Assembly: GCA_030407315.1 (NCBI GenBank)
Contig: JALQPE010000581.1
Coordinates: forward strand, 1-64,000
Reading direction: 5' to 3'
DNA: 64,000 nucleotides
Origin: Asparagopsis taxiformis
Lineage: Eukaryota; Rhodophyta; Florideophyceae; Bonnemaisoniales; Bonnemaisoniaceae
The first letter of the stretch is position 1; every line of letters starts with the position of its first letter. The position numbers and the translations under genes were made by a program. The notes beneath the pieces are model-generated. The model saw nothing but the letters and a program-made list of their open reading frames with translations. It was not told the DNA's origin and did no database searches. Below are positions 31,461-41,985 of the stretch, piece by piece.

Positions 31461-32650
31461 CGGTTCAGAAATTCAAAAATTTCGACCCCAGAAATTTCTG
31501 CCGCCGTGCTCGACATGGATGTCCGCATCCATCACGGCGACCACTCTATTTTTCCTTGTCGGTCGACTCCAATTTCGTCTTTAATTTTTTCATCCTCTCG
31601 CTCACACCCCCTTCCTGTTGGTGCTCACCTCCCCCGTACTGTACCTCAAACACCCCCAATACCACTCTAGCACGCATTTTCAGATACCTATCCCCGCTTC
31701 CACGGTGCACACCTCCATTCCATACCTACTTTTCTGCTCTACCGTACAGATTTCGTATAACCAGTCCTCATACTACCTCAGAATAGGGCAAAACACCCCC
31801 TATCTCCTCGACCATGCTCTCCCCCATCACCTTTGAAACGTATTGTTCTTCAGTACCCTCTCTCCTCTACCCTCAACCCCTCTCCTTCGCCCTCTACACA
31901 AACTTCCCCTGCAGCTTACTCTTCCAAAACCTCTCACTCCCCATCCCGTACCCGACCTGCTCCACCCCTCCCTCCCTCAGCTGCTCCATGCCCCCACGCC
32001 ATCCGCATCTTCGATACCGTATACACCACCACCACCGGCCCACGCTCCCGCACTGCGGGGTGGCTCCCCCGCCGTATCCCCAGAAACCTCCCCGCTCTGA
32101 AACACATATCAACCCCCCACTTCGCACCCTTCCTCCCACTCCCCTCCCTCCCCAAATACAATAACCCCCTTCTTCTCCATCACATCCCCACTCACCACAG
32201 CCAGAACAGACGCCACCCCCTCCCCTTCTTTCTCCTCACTTTCCTAAAAACCCCTCCTCTCGGCGCCTTCAACCGCACCCTCCTACGGTCCCACCTAAAC
32301 ACCTCCTCCGCCCTCACTACCCCAACACCCCGCAGCGTCTCCCCAATCCCCATAATATGCTTGTCGGCACTCCTCTCCGAATCACAATCCATTCTAAACC
32401 CGCACTCCGTACATTTCCACCTCCCCCTGTACCATCCCAAGATTCCATCCCCCCACAGAACACATCCTCATACCACAGAAGAATTTTCTTCCTCTCATAC
32501 CTCATCCTTAAAACCTCCATCAGCTCCATGTAAATTTCGATGAAAATATTTTCTCTACTATGCAATCTCAAACATGTATGAGCCTATGCCTTTCCGCTTT
32601 GTCAACCCTGAATATTGGTACTCATGTATTCATAAAATAGGGCCACCCAC
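31461..32650 (-). other. Strand-asymmetric region, possible decayed minus-strand coding sequence
   Basis: The plus strand is strongly pyrimidine-rich, so plus-strand frames are long but low-complexity (Pro/Ser/Thr) and unconvincing. On the minus strand, frames between 32571 and 32192 read IYMELMEVLRMRYERKKILL and, one frame over, RGRWKCTECGFRMDCDSERS ADKHIMGIGETL. The CxxC plus downstream Asp faintly recalls transposon-type zinc ribbons. I cannot name a family. Confidence 0.3.
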
Positions 32651-32849
32651 ATCCCTATCCCGTTCTGCAAGCTTTACAAACCACTAGACGCATACTCCAC
32701 AACTATACAACAAACACTACTCGCTATTTCAGACGACGCGGTACACAAGTAGCGTAGTGTCAACCTTCCGTGACGCCTTCCCTGATGCGTACAAGTGGGA
32801 AACACGTCTAGACGTATATCAGAAGTGAGTGCGGGAATTTTCGGCACAG

Positions 32850-34830
32850 GAGATGCTGGGCCACAAAATTGATTTTTCGGAAATTTTAGAATTTCTGGGC
32901 TGGCCAGCAATGCAATCGAGCTGGACATCCACCGGACGTCCATTTCAGGTTGGTCGCGAGAGGGTGGGGCGGGACCATGATGAAACAAGGACCAAGACCT
33001 TTCCCTGACGTGTTGAGCCTGAAATCGACCCTTCGTGAGACGCGATTTTGGCTTACAGTTGGTGCTAATAGAAGCCAGTGATAGCCCCGATCGGGGCGGC
33101 AGCCGGCTCCGGCTTACAGTTGGTGCTTACAGACGCCAGTGATAGCCCCCGATCGGGGCCGGCGGTCGGTTCCTGGGGCCGTTGTGGCCAAATTAGACAC
33201 CCTGATTTGAATTAAAATTTGGGCTATTCTCAAAAACATGCACATGTGAACATGTTTTTGAGATGGGGGTGTGCCGTACGGCACAATCGACCGCCCAAAT
33301 CGTTGATTTTTGCAAGATTTTTTGTGCCCGAAATTTTAGAATTTCTGGGCTGGCCAGCAGTGCATCTGAGCTGGACATCCACCGGACGTCCATTTCAGGT
33401 TGGTCGTGTGCTGCCTACATCCACGCATTGCAGAAACTAAGCCAGCGGGTTCACTACTAATACAAAGTACACGGAATATGAGTAACGTGATAGGTGAGTA
33501 GTGTTTGTGTTGAGGGAGTAAGGCGGGACCATTATGAAACACGGAAGAAGATGCGTACCTAGCATAACTTAGGCTTGAAGCCTGGAATCGACCCATCTTT
33601 CGGCGCCATTTAGCCTCACAGTTAGTGCTTACAGAAGCCAGTGATGACCCCGCTCGGGGCGGCGGCCGGTTCCTGGGGCCGTTGTGGCCAAATTAGACAC
33701 CCTGATTTGAATTAAAATTTGGGCTATTCTCAAAAACATGCACATGTGAACATGTTTTTGAGATGGGGGTGTGCCGTACGGCACAATCGACCCGCCCAAA
33801 TCGATGATTTTTGCAAGATTTTTTGTGCCCGAAATTTTAGAATTTCTGGGCTGGCCAGCAGTGCAATCGAGCTGGACATCCACCGGACGTCCATTTCAGG
33901 TTGGTCGTGAGAGAGTGAGGCGGGACCATGATGGAACAAGGACCAAGACCTGTCCCTGGCGTATTGAGCCTGAAATTGACCCTTCGTCAGACGCCATTTA
34001 GCCTTACAGTTAGTGCTTACAGAAGCCAGTGATGGCCCCACTCGGGGCGGCGGCCGGTTCCTGGGGCCGTTGTGGCCAAATTAGACACCTTGATTTGAAT
34101 TAAAATTTGGGCTATTCTCAAAAACATGCACATGTGAACATGTTTTTGAGATGGGGGTGTGCCGTACGGCACAATCGACCGCCCAAATCGATGTTTTTTG
34201 CAATATTTTTTTGTGCCCGAAATTGTAGAATTTCTGGGCTGGCCAGCAATGCATCTGAGCTGGACATCCACCGGACGTCCATTTCAGGTTGGTCGTGTGC
34301 TGCCTACATCCACGCATTGCAGAAACTAAGCCAGCGGGTTCACTACTAATACAAAGTACACGGAATATGAGTAACGTGATAGGTGAGTAGTGTTTGTGTT
34401 GAGGGAGTAAGGCGGGACCATGATGAAACAGGGAAAAAGATGTCACCCAAGCATAACTTAGGCTTCAAGCCTGGAATCGAACCTTCGTAAGACGCGATTT
34501 TGGCTTACAGTTAGTGCTTACAGAAGCCAGTGATGGCCCCGCTCGGGGCGGCGGCCGGTTCCTGGGGCCGTTGTGGCCAAATTAGACACCCTGATTTGAA
34601 TTAAAATTTGGGCTATTCTCAAAAACATGCACATGTGAACATGTTTTTGAGATGGGGGTGTGCCGTACGGCACAATCGACCGCCCAAATCGATGTTTTTT
34701 GCAATATTTTTTTCTGCCCTGAATTGTAGAGTTTCTGGGCTGGCCAGCAATGCATCTGAGCTGGACATCCACCGGACGTCCATTTCAGGTTGATCGTGTA
34801 TCGTGCACGTCCACCCATTACCGGAAGCAA
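32850..34830. repeat. Left palindrome-rich repeat array
   Basis: Four full modules plus a partial one. Each module has a hairpin with 13-bp arms (TCTCAAAAACATG...CATGTTTTTGAGA, starting at 33228, 33728, 34116 and 34617). It then has the palindrome GTGCCGTACGGCAC, the palindrome CTGGCCAG and, except where diverged, GGACGTCC, and it ends with a CCCCG-N-TCGGGG-type palindrome. Spacing alternates (500, 388, 501 bases), so two monomer types A and B alternate. The first three modules match the right array at an offset of 6170-6173 bases. Confidence 0.9.
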
Positions 34831-35066
34831 GTAGGCGATGAAGCACGTACAAACCCAATTGTTCTGCTATTTCTACCATAGACCATCGAGTCTAGAGATG
34901 TGAGGGAATCGTCCTGGAAATCATGCTCCAACCCACGAGGGAATGGACAATCTAGTTTGAAAGCATGGAACGGAAGTACATTATACTAGGTTCATAGATT
35001 GGAAGTGATAAAGGAGATGATTATATTCTCGATAATTGTTTACCAAAGTAGTAGTTGTTAAGCTAT

Positions 35067-38000
35067 CTAGCCGTCGGAAAATTGTTCTTCCTCTTCGTCC
35101 TCACTATATTCAGGATCTCCCGGCAGAATAGGCGTTATCGGCAACTGTGGAGTTGAATAGCTCAAGATGAATTTTTGACCCGGTGTGAGGGTTCTCTTCT
35201 TGGGAGCTTCTGTCGTCTTCATCCGCATGATTCCGAGTTGCCCTGTCTTCGGCCTACGATCTTTCTTGACCGGGATGGGAACAACTGTCTTGTGGCGAAC
35301 ATTGACAGGTGCCGGTTGACTTTGCCTGGCAGACCGGCGCGGAGCATTGGCGATTACTTCTTCTTCGAATCCCAACCGCCTGATGAAACCAAACGAAACA
35401 TTGTCGGGAATCGGATACGACGCATTCCTGAAATACGTGTGATACCTCGTTGTCGTGTGTGACACAACTCTGTCGACATGCCCTGCCCCGGCATGTTGTA
35501 CATGGCCGTGACCGATGAAGACTGAACGTGGCGGAACGATTACCTTCTTCAGCTTCATCGTCTTGGCGTACATATCTAATTCCAGCGCTTTGGAAAAGAC
35601 GTACTTGTGGGACCCTGGACACACCCAGATAGGGAATGGGTCATCTCCGTTGGCAATAACAAAGTAACCCGGAAGTTGATCTTTGCGGTCGCGAGGAGGA
35701 ACAGGGAAATCATTGTGTGGGACCTGCCGAGGACACCCCTTTCCCGTTATCAAAAACCGTCCCCCAGATGCCGGCATGACAAGTTTTTCTCCCGGTAAAC
35801 CGCACTCCTCCAGCCCTATCAGCCGGACAAGGATTCCCAACCACACATCCAGCAGGGCTCGCCGCGTCACAAACTTGAACCGGTCGATATGCGTCTCATC
35901 GTTCTCGGCATAGTCAACCAGGCAGTGGCGCGTAGACGTGAAGCGAGCCCTCCCCTCATTCCGGTTCTTCTCATCTGTTTCATCGTCCCCAGTATTGACA
36001 ATGGGACTCCACAGCTGCCGGTTCCCAGGGTCCTTGTGCACCTCCTCCCCCTCCCACGTTCCCAAAAAGTACCGAAACAATTCCTGGTTAGGAATTTCTT
36101 CCATGAGACCCAAGTCAAATGGGAACTTGTCCGACGCATCGAGGTAGCTTACATCCGCGAAATTGTGCATCACCGTATACCCTCGCTCGTTGATTTCCGT
36201 TCGGCAATTGTGGAAGTACGCCATACCAGTGCCGGCCTCATACGAATCCTTCCAGCTTGTAGACATTCGCGCAACCTGGGCGAAGTCCAGCCTCGAGGGT
36301 AGAAACGTCGATGTAGGCTCACACATCGCCTTGGCAGCCATCTTCCACGCTGCGAAAAACATCGGATAGATGGTGTCGATCTCGAAAACAAGATGACGAG
36401 CCCGATGTTGTTCCGGAATATGCAGCCCCTCAAACACAGGGTCCATCGCCACTTGTTTCAAATACCTCACCTCTCTGCCCTCCTCATCGATTTCCACACT
36501 CTCCAATAACAACCTGAGCTCAATCGGGGGCAGACAGCCAACCCTCACCGATGCGATGACGTCCGCGGGACGCTGCGCCAGATGATGCCCTTCAGCTCGG
36601 TCTTTGACTTCGAAATCGTCGGGAAGAGATGGCATCCGGTCGTCGAACAGGAGGTCGTGTTCAGAAGGAGAGTCACGAACGATGTAACCGTCTTCATCGA
36701 CTTCCACTCCTTCCGGAACAGTGAATGTAATTGTCACTTCGCGGACCCCCTTGCTTTCGACTTGGCCCACGTCTGCACCCTGTTTGTCTTCCTCGTCCGA
36801 AGCGGTATGGACAGATTCTTGGTTGGAGGGAGTCGCACCAGCACGTTGGTTATCTTGGGGGACAATCTCAACGGCAGAATCGGGGGAACGGGCGGAGTCT
36901 TCGTCAACCTCATCACCGGAAGCAGTGGCTTGTTGTTGATCGGTGGGTTTATCAACAACGGCCTGCTCTTCTTCCCCGGCGGATTGTTGTACCACAACCG
37001 GCTCTTCTTCCTCGAGGCGTGTGCTCCCCGTCGAGCGAAGTCGCTGTGAACGGCGGCGGATGCCATGCGAAGCAGGCTCATGTTCGACATTCCGCTGCTT
37101 CTTGTGAGTGAGTCTCACATTGGCAGCAGAAGGGCGGCGTTTGCGTCGAGCCTTAGTCTTCTTCTTCAATGTCGGATTGAAAAACTCTTTCAAGTTCGTT
37201 TCCAAATCCTGTAAACGCGTGGTTCTCCGTCGCATTCGAACCTCACTGCTCCGGTCGTCCCCTCTATACATTGCAATGGCATTGGTGAGATGCCATTGCA
37301 ACTCCTTCGGCTGCTTAACCGACCCAATTGCCATCTCTGTGCTCAGAAATGACTTGCGCATAATACTCTTTGGGCGCCCATACGCAGCGTACAGAGAATT
37401 TGCTATTGCAGTCACGCGACGGACGTATGTATAGAAGTCGTTCACGTCAAAGCGTCCATCCGGACGTCCACCATGAGCAGGGTTCAAGTACTCCGAAAGA
37501 CCACGCAAGACGAAGACAAAGTTTTCTTCCAGCAACTCGCGCACTATCTTGTGGTCCAGGTGCGTTATCCCAATCTCGTTGCGGCGCTCGGAATTGTTCA
37601 GCTCACGCAACACTTCGTCGAGAACAGGATGCTTCAGCGTTGCTATAGCCAAACGCGTCCACCGCCGGGCCGTGTTCGTTGAATTCATCATCCCCATGAA
37701 CTGCGCCTCGAACAATGTTCGGATGACATCAGACTCACGCAAGTCGCCAGCGTTTTCCACGTTATTTGCAACAGCAATCGTACGGATGAACTGCTGGATG
37801 GACGACAAGATTCGAACCAGGGAGCGCTCCGTCAGTTGCGTCCCAGTCGTATGGTTCGACTCTGCACTCTTGTGGATGATCTCATGAGGCTGAAGATCAC
37901 TGTCGTCCTTGCGGCGAAGGTAGTACACATCCAGAGGCTGAGTAACCCAGCGCAAGCGGTTTGCGTCCTGTGGCAGCTTGGTTCTGTGCATACGGGTGAG

Positions 38001-39023
38001 GCGCGTGAAGTCATCGGCAATGCTATGCATAGCATTGAGACGATGCAGTCCGTCGATCACGGTCACGTTCGCATTGGCATGGAATTTGCCATTCTGGAAC
38101 AGACGCGTGTCGGCGGGCAGATGCGTGTTCTGCGACCTCAGCACCGTCACAGTGATACGCGAAGAGCTCACATACCCCACAGCCAACATATTGTTGCGCA
38201 GGTCCTCCACGTGGTCTTCTTTCACATCCCGAAGGGTCACGGCCGGTTCCACTAGCTGCCTCACCAGCACAGTCGCTCCTTCTCCGACGTAATCCGACGT
38301 CACAAACTTGGGCACCGTAATTTGCGTCCCCTGCTGCTCACGAATGCTTTCCGCCACCTCCGGTTCGTCGTCCACTTCGGTTACGTCCTGCGTAGTAGCT
38401 TCGGTGACGTTGGAGCGAGCAGGGTGCTTCGTGCCTCCACTGGAGGGTCTTGCAGAGCGAGCAGGGCGCTTCGTGCCTCCCGAAACCGGGACGGAGCGTG
38501 CTGGATGCTTCGTACCCCCCGAACCAGTGATTTCGCCTGCCGGACCGGTACTGGGCATCCGTCCCGAGCTGGCCTGGTTCGTCGCTGCGTTGAAGTTTGA
38601 CGCTGCAGCAGGGGTACGAATGTCGCTAGGGCCATCCTCCGCAGCGGGGCGCATCATCCGAGTATCCCAAGGGTAAAACGCCGCGGCGTATGCTCCACCC
38701 ATCGTCTCCGGCGGTCCCTCGGCGCCATCAAACATGTACGGGAACGGGAGGTCCTTGAACTTGTCCTTAGTCGCAATGTTGCGCACGACGATGTAGTCGG
38801 CCTCGTCGGTTTCCGGCAGCTTGTGGTTGTGCAGCGTGCGCGGAAGGCCAACATCGCCACCAGCAGTGCTCACCGAAGCCGTCCCAATATGCACAGCCGC
38901 ACCGTCCACGTCCGCAAACAAATTGACATCGACGCCGCGCTTGAGTCCGCGCGACTCCGCTGACGCGCTCACTTGATCGCCGCAAACCGTTGAAAACAAA
39001 CTGCTGAAATGCGTATCCGCCAT
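35067..39023 (-). CDS. ParB-like domain fused to 2-oxoglutarate/Fe(II) dioxygenase-like domain
   Basis: The 1318-residue frame is undamaged from its only good ATG (39023). Order: a Ser/Thr-rich N-terminus with three GGTK(H/R)PARS repeats (about 168-204); a ParB/Srx-like domain (about 250-370) with LRDVKEDHVEDLRNNMLAVG and the hallmark VIDGLHRLNAM; a helical middle; a basic stretch (KKKTKARRKRRPS) and an acidic linker; then a double-stranded beta-helix. Its metal ligands are readable: HND in QVPHNDFPVPP (His1103, Asp1105) and the distal His in HVQHAGAGH (His1177). Arg1193 in TTRYHTYF is a candidate co-substrate residue. Such oxygenases oxidise bases, proteins or small molecules. ParB-like domains accompany DNA-modification enzymes in phages, so oxidation of a DNA base is my inference. 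The gene is enclosed by two direct-repeat arrays and is divergent from the methyltransferase. Confidence 0.82.
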   Translation of the reverse strand: MADTHFSSLFSTVCGDQVSASAESRGLKRGVDVNLFADVDGAAVHIGTASVSTAGGDVGLPRTLHNHKLPETDEADYIVVRNIATKDKFKDLPFPYMFDGAEGPPETMGGAYAAAFYPWDTRMMRPAAEDGPSDIRTPAAASNFNAATNQASSGRMPSTGPAGEITGSGGTKHPARSVPVSGGTKRPARSARPSSGGTKHPARSNVTEATTQDVTEVDDEPEVAESIREQQGTQITVPKFVTSDYVGEGATVLVRQLVEPAVTLRDVKEDHVEDLRNNMLAVGYVSSSRITVTVLRSQNTHLPADTRLFQNGKFHANANVTVIDGLHRLNAMHSIADDFTRLTRMHRTKLPQDANRLRWVTQPLDVYYLRRKDDSDLQPHEIIHKSAESNHTTGTQLTERSLVRILSSIQQFIRTIAVANNVENAGDLRESDVIRTLFEAQFMGMMNSTNTARRWTRLAIATLKHPVLDEVLRELNNSERRNEIGITHLDHKIVRELLEENFVFVLRGLSEYLNPAHGGRPDGRFDVNDFYTYVRRVTAIANSLYAAYGRPKSIMRKSFLSTEMAIGSVKQPKELQWHLTNAIAMYRGDDRSSEVRMRRRTTRLQDLETNLKEFFNPTLKKKTKARRKRRPSAANVRLTHKKQRNVEHEPASHGIRRRSQRLRSTGSTRLEEEEPVVVQQSAGEEEQAVVDKPTDQQQATASGDEVDEDSARSPDSAVEIVPQDNQRAGATPSNQESVHTASDEEDKQGADVGQVESKGVREVTITFTVPEGVEVDEDGYIVRDSPSEHDLLFDDRMPSLPDDFEVKDRAEGHHLAQRPADVIASVRVGCLPPIELRLLLESVEIDEEGREVRYLKQVAMDPVFEGLHIPEQHRARHLVFEIDTIYPMFFAAWKMAAKAMCEPTSTFLPSRLDFAQVARMSTSWKDSYEAGTGMAYFHNCRTEINERGYTVMHNFADVSYLDASDKFPFDLGLMEEIPNQELFRYFLGTWEGEEVHKDPGNRQLWSPIVNTGDDETDEKNRNEGRARFTSTRHCLVDYAENDETHIDRFKFVTRRALLDVWLGILVRLIGLEECGLPGEKLVMPASGGRFLITGKGCPRQVPHNDFPVPPRDRKDQLPGYFVIANGDDPFPIWVCPGSHKYVFSKALELDMYAKTMKLKKVIVPPRSVFIGHGHVQHAGAGHVDRVVSHTTTRYHTYFRNASYPIPDNVSFGFIRRLGFEEEVIANAPRRSARQSQPAPVNVRHKTVVPIPVKKDRRPKTGQLGIMRMKTTEAPKKRTLTPGQKFILSYSTPQLPITPILPGDPEYSEDEEEEQFSDG

Positions 39024-39351
39024 GATTGTTGAGTTGGAAAGTAAAAGAGATGGTTGACGTTGACGTATTCGAGTGATGTGGATGGTAGGTTTCACGTTGC
39101 TTGAAGAATGGTCGTGAACGCCAATCGCTGGAAATAATAACACAATACAACCGAAATTTTGTTAGGTACACACCTATCGTGACCGCTGGAATGCAAGACA
39201 GGCAATCGAGATGTGAGTGTCCGTTCGGAACGGGCCCGAGTCGGGCTCTCGAAACCTGACGAGGTGGCGTGAAGCAGGCAGTGTCCTTGATGTGTAATGT
39301 GTTAAAATTACAGCTGTCAAGCTAGGCGGCTTTTGGGGCGGCTGCGAGCAC
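39024..39351. promoter_or_regulatory. Upstream region of the ParB-dioxygenase gene
   Basis: About 330 bases between the ATG and the first module of the right repeat array. It presumably holds the promoter; no specific motif can be defended. Confidence 0.35.
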
Positions 39352-40440
39352 CCCTTTATCCGGGGAACACCCTGATTTGAGTTAAAATTTGGGCTATTCT
39401 CAAAAACATGCACATGTGAACATGTTTTTGAGATGGGGGTGTGCCGTACGGCACAATCGACCCGCCCAAATCGTTGATTTTTGCAAGATTTTTTGTGCCC
39501 GAAATTTTAGAATTTCTGGGCTGGCCAGCAGTGCAATCGAGCTGGACATCCACCGGACGTCCATTTCAGGTTGGTCGTGTGCTGCCTACATCCACGCATT
39601 GCAGTAACTAAGCAGGCGGGATCACTACTAATATAAAGTGCACGGAATATGAGTAACGTGATGGGTGAGTAGTGTTTGTGTTGAGGGAGTAAGGCGGGAC
39701 CATTATGAAACACGGAAGAAGATGCGTACCTAGCATAACTTAGGCTTGAAGCCTGGAATCGACCCATCTTTCGGCGCCATTTAGCCTCACAGTTAGTGCT
39801 TACAGAAGCCAGTGATGACCCCGCTCGGGGCGGCGGCTCCGGTTCCTGGGGCCGTTGTGGCCAAATTAGACACCCTGATTTGAATTAAAATTTGGGCTAT
39901 TCTCAAAAACATGCACATGTGAACATGTTTTTGAGATGGGGGTGTGCCGTACGGCACAATCGACCCGCCCAAATCGATGATTTTTGCAATTTTTTGTGCC
40001 CGAAATTTTAGAATTTCTGGGCTGGCCAGCAGTGCAATCGAGCTGGACATCCACCGGACGTCCATTTCAGGTTGGTCGTGAGAGAGTGAGGCGGGACCAT
40101 GATGGAACAAGGACCAAGACCTGTCCCTGGCGTATTGAGCCTGAAATTGACCCTTCGTCAGACGCCATTTAGCCTTACAGTTAGTGCCTACAGAAGCCAG
40201 TGACAACCCCACTCGGGGCGGCGGCCGGTGCCTGGGGCCGTTCTGGCCAAATTAGACACCTTGATTTGAATTAAAATTTGGGCTATTCTCAAAAACATGC
40301 ACATGTGAACATGTTTTTGAGATGGGGGTGTGCCGTACGGCACTTTCGACCGCCTAAATCGATAAAATTTTGCAATTTTTTTCCTGCCCGAAATTCTACA
40401 AGTTCTGGGCTGGCCAGTAATGCATTAGCTATCTCCTCTA
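39352..40440. repeat. Right palindrome-rich repeat array
   Basis: Three modules with hairpins starting at 39398, 39901 and 40287 repeat the A-B-A pattern of the left array in the same orientation and almost base for base. The third is truncated after CTGGCCAG. Together with the left array it forms long direct repeats around the ParB-dioxygenase gene. Confidence 0.9.
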
Positions 40441-40914
40441 AACCGATTCTAACAAGCAGAAAGAATCCTCTCCTTCATGACGATGCTCTCCATCGTCTTT
40501 TCGAAGCCATTTCCGTACGAAAAATAATCGAAAAACATATTTGACTTTAACCTAACAGCTATCGCGAGCACCGTACTCAGCTATATTTCCTCTGTAATTT
40601 CCTTCCTCCAACCAATCAATAGCCGCTTGGTCACAGGCTTAAAAGCCTTCCACTATCTGTCCTATCCATCGAAGACCCTCGGAGGGTTCGATCCAGGCCT
40701 TGATCACCCATGATGGGTGTGCAACCCGAGAAAATGAAAATGGAACATATTGCGACAGGGACGAGATATCATTCCATGAAAGAGAACTTCTCTTTCGTTT
40801 ACTTTTTTCTAACAAGATTCTAAACGTCTACAAACCCTATGTCGTCCGTCCGTTTTCATCCCGGAGAGATGTGGATGTGAGGTAAGACGCAGTGGTGATG
40901 TTGTGTTGATTCCC

Positions 40915-41165
40915 ACAGACGGAGGTGGAGGAGGTGGCTACGGAGGAAGCCTGGAGAACTTGTCCGGTACTGACATCTCACATGTTGCCATTAACGGAGG
41001 TGGTGGAGGAGGCTATGGTGCAAGCCTGGAGAACATGTGACTCACATCTCGCAGATGTCAGTACCCATGGATGAGAAGAAAAGCATGTTGAGGTGCGGTT
41101 CGGATATTCGATCCATTAACGGAGGTGGTGGAGGAGGCTATGGTGGAAGCGTGGAGAAGAATAGA
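40915..41165. repeat. Three Gly-codon-rich tandem units
   Basis: Copies near 40920, 40995 and 41115 contain GGAGGTGGTGGAGGAGGCTA followed by TGG..GAAGC.TGGAGAA. In one frame they read as Gly-rich protein (GGGGGYGGS) but no open gene spans them. They are possibly the remnant of a Gly-rich protein gene or a minisatellite. Confidence 0.55.
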
Positions 41166-41457
41166 GTAGTCCTATACCCATGGATCACAAGAAGACGTTG
41201 TTGGGCTCCTTTTCGAAGCCCATTCGTCTCTTGAATAAATTTAGCACCCAAATCATATACGATTGCCGAGTTGACACCCCGTATGTCTCGTTGGTAGAAA
41301 TAGCAGGGGTTCCACCACTCAGCTGGCGGGAAGTAGTTACTGATTATATGAGATATGGCTTAGCTCCCGCCAAAACCGATAGCTCTGGGCTCAGGTTCTC
41401 CAAATGTGGTTATACGAATGTGTTCTGACAATGCTAGAAGACGAATATCTGCATCCT

Positions 41458-41640
41458 GATTTGAATTAAAATTTGGGCTATTCTCAAAAACATGCACATG
41501 TGAACATGTTTTTGAGATGGGGGTGTGCCGTACGGCACAATCGACCGCCCAAATCGATGTTTTTTTGCAATATTTTTGCTGCCCGAAATTGTAGAATTTC
41601 TGGTCTGGCCAGCAATGCATCTGAGCTGGACATCCCCATG
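41458..41640. repeat. Single palindrome-rich module
   Basis: One more copy of the hairpin module (hairpin at 41482, GTGCCGTACGGCAC, CTGGCCAG) lies about 345 bases upstream of the methyltransferase ATG. Its GGACGTCC site is replaced by CCCCATGTCC. Confidence 0.85.
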
Positions 41641-41985
41641 TCCAGTGGCCGTCCGGATGTCGCTCACCTGGTAAGCGTGATGCACCTGTGACAACCTATG
41701 TGACTGCAGTCACAGCCGCCATGGCGGCCGTGCAGTACAACCCTCAAAGACAGGGAATCACAATCTTTTTAAAATTTTTGTCTACCACGTATCCGTCACA
41801 ACTTATTACCTACACCGGTTACGGGTTTCAAGACCTTTCCAGTGCTGTGTACCCGTATACTCTGTTCCGTTCGATATCAACCAGTGTTCCTCACGAAAGA
41901 GTGCAAACGTCACGAGATACGTCGTCAAATTTGACTGTCTCGCCGAGCGGTCGCCATCCTGTACCGAATTTCCACTCATTCCATT

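Noticed and set aside
31833..32543. 236-residue Pro/Ser/Thr-rich plus-strand ORF
   Set aside because: It arises from a pyrimidine-rich strand; composition explains it and no domain is visible.
29787..34830. CRISPR-like arrays
   Set aside because: Units are tandem or alternate at about 390-500 bases, there are no short unique spacers, no cas genes, and the genome is eukaryotic.
32674..34879. Many 60-140 residue ORFs such as those with GYSQKHAHVNMFLRWG
   Set aside because: They are the same repeat module read in both strands, recur at each copy and lack any codon-level constraint.
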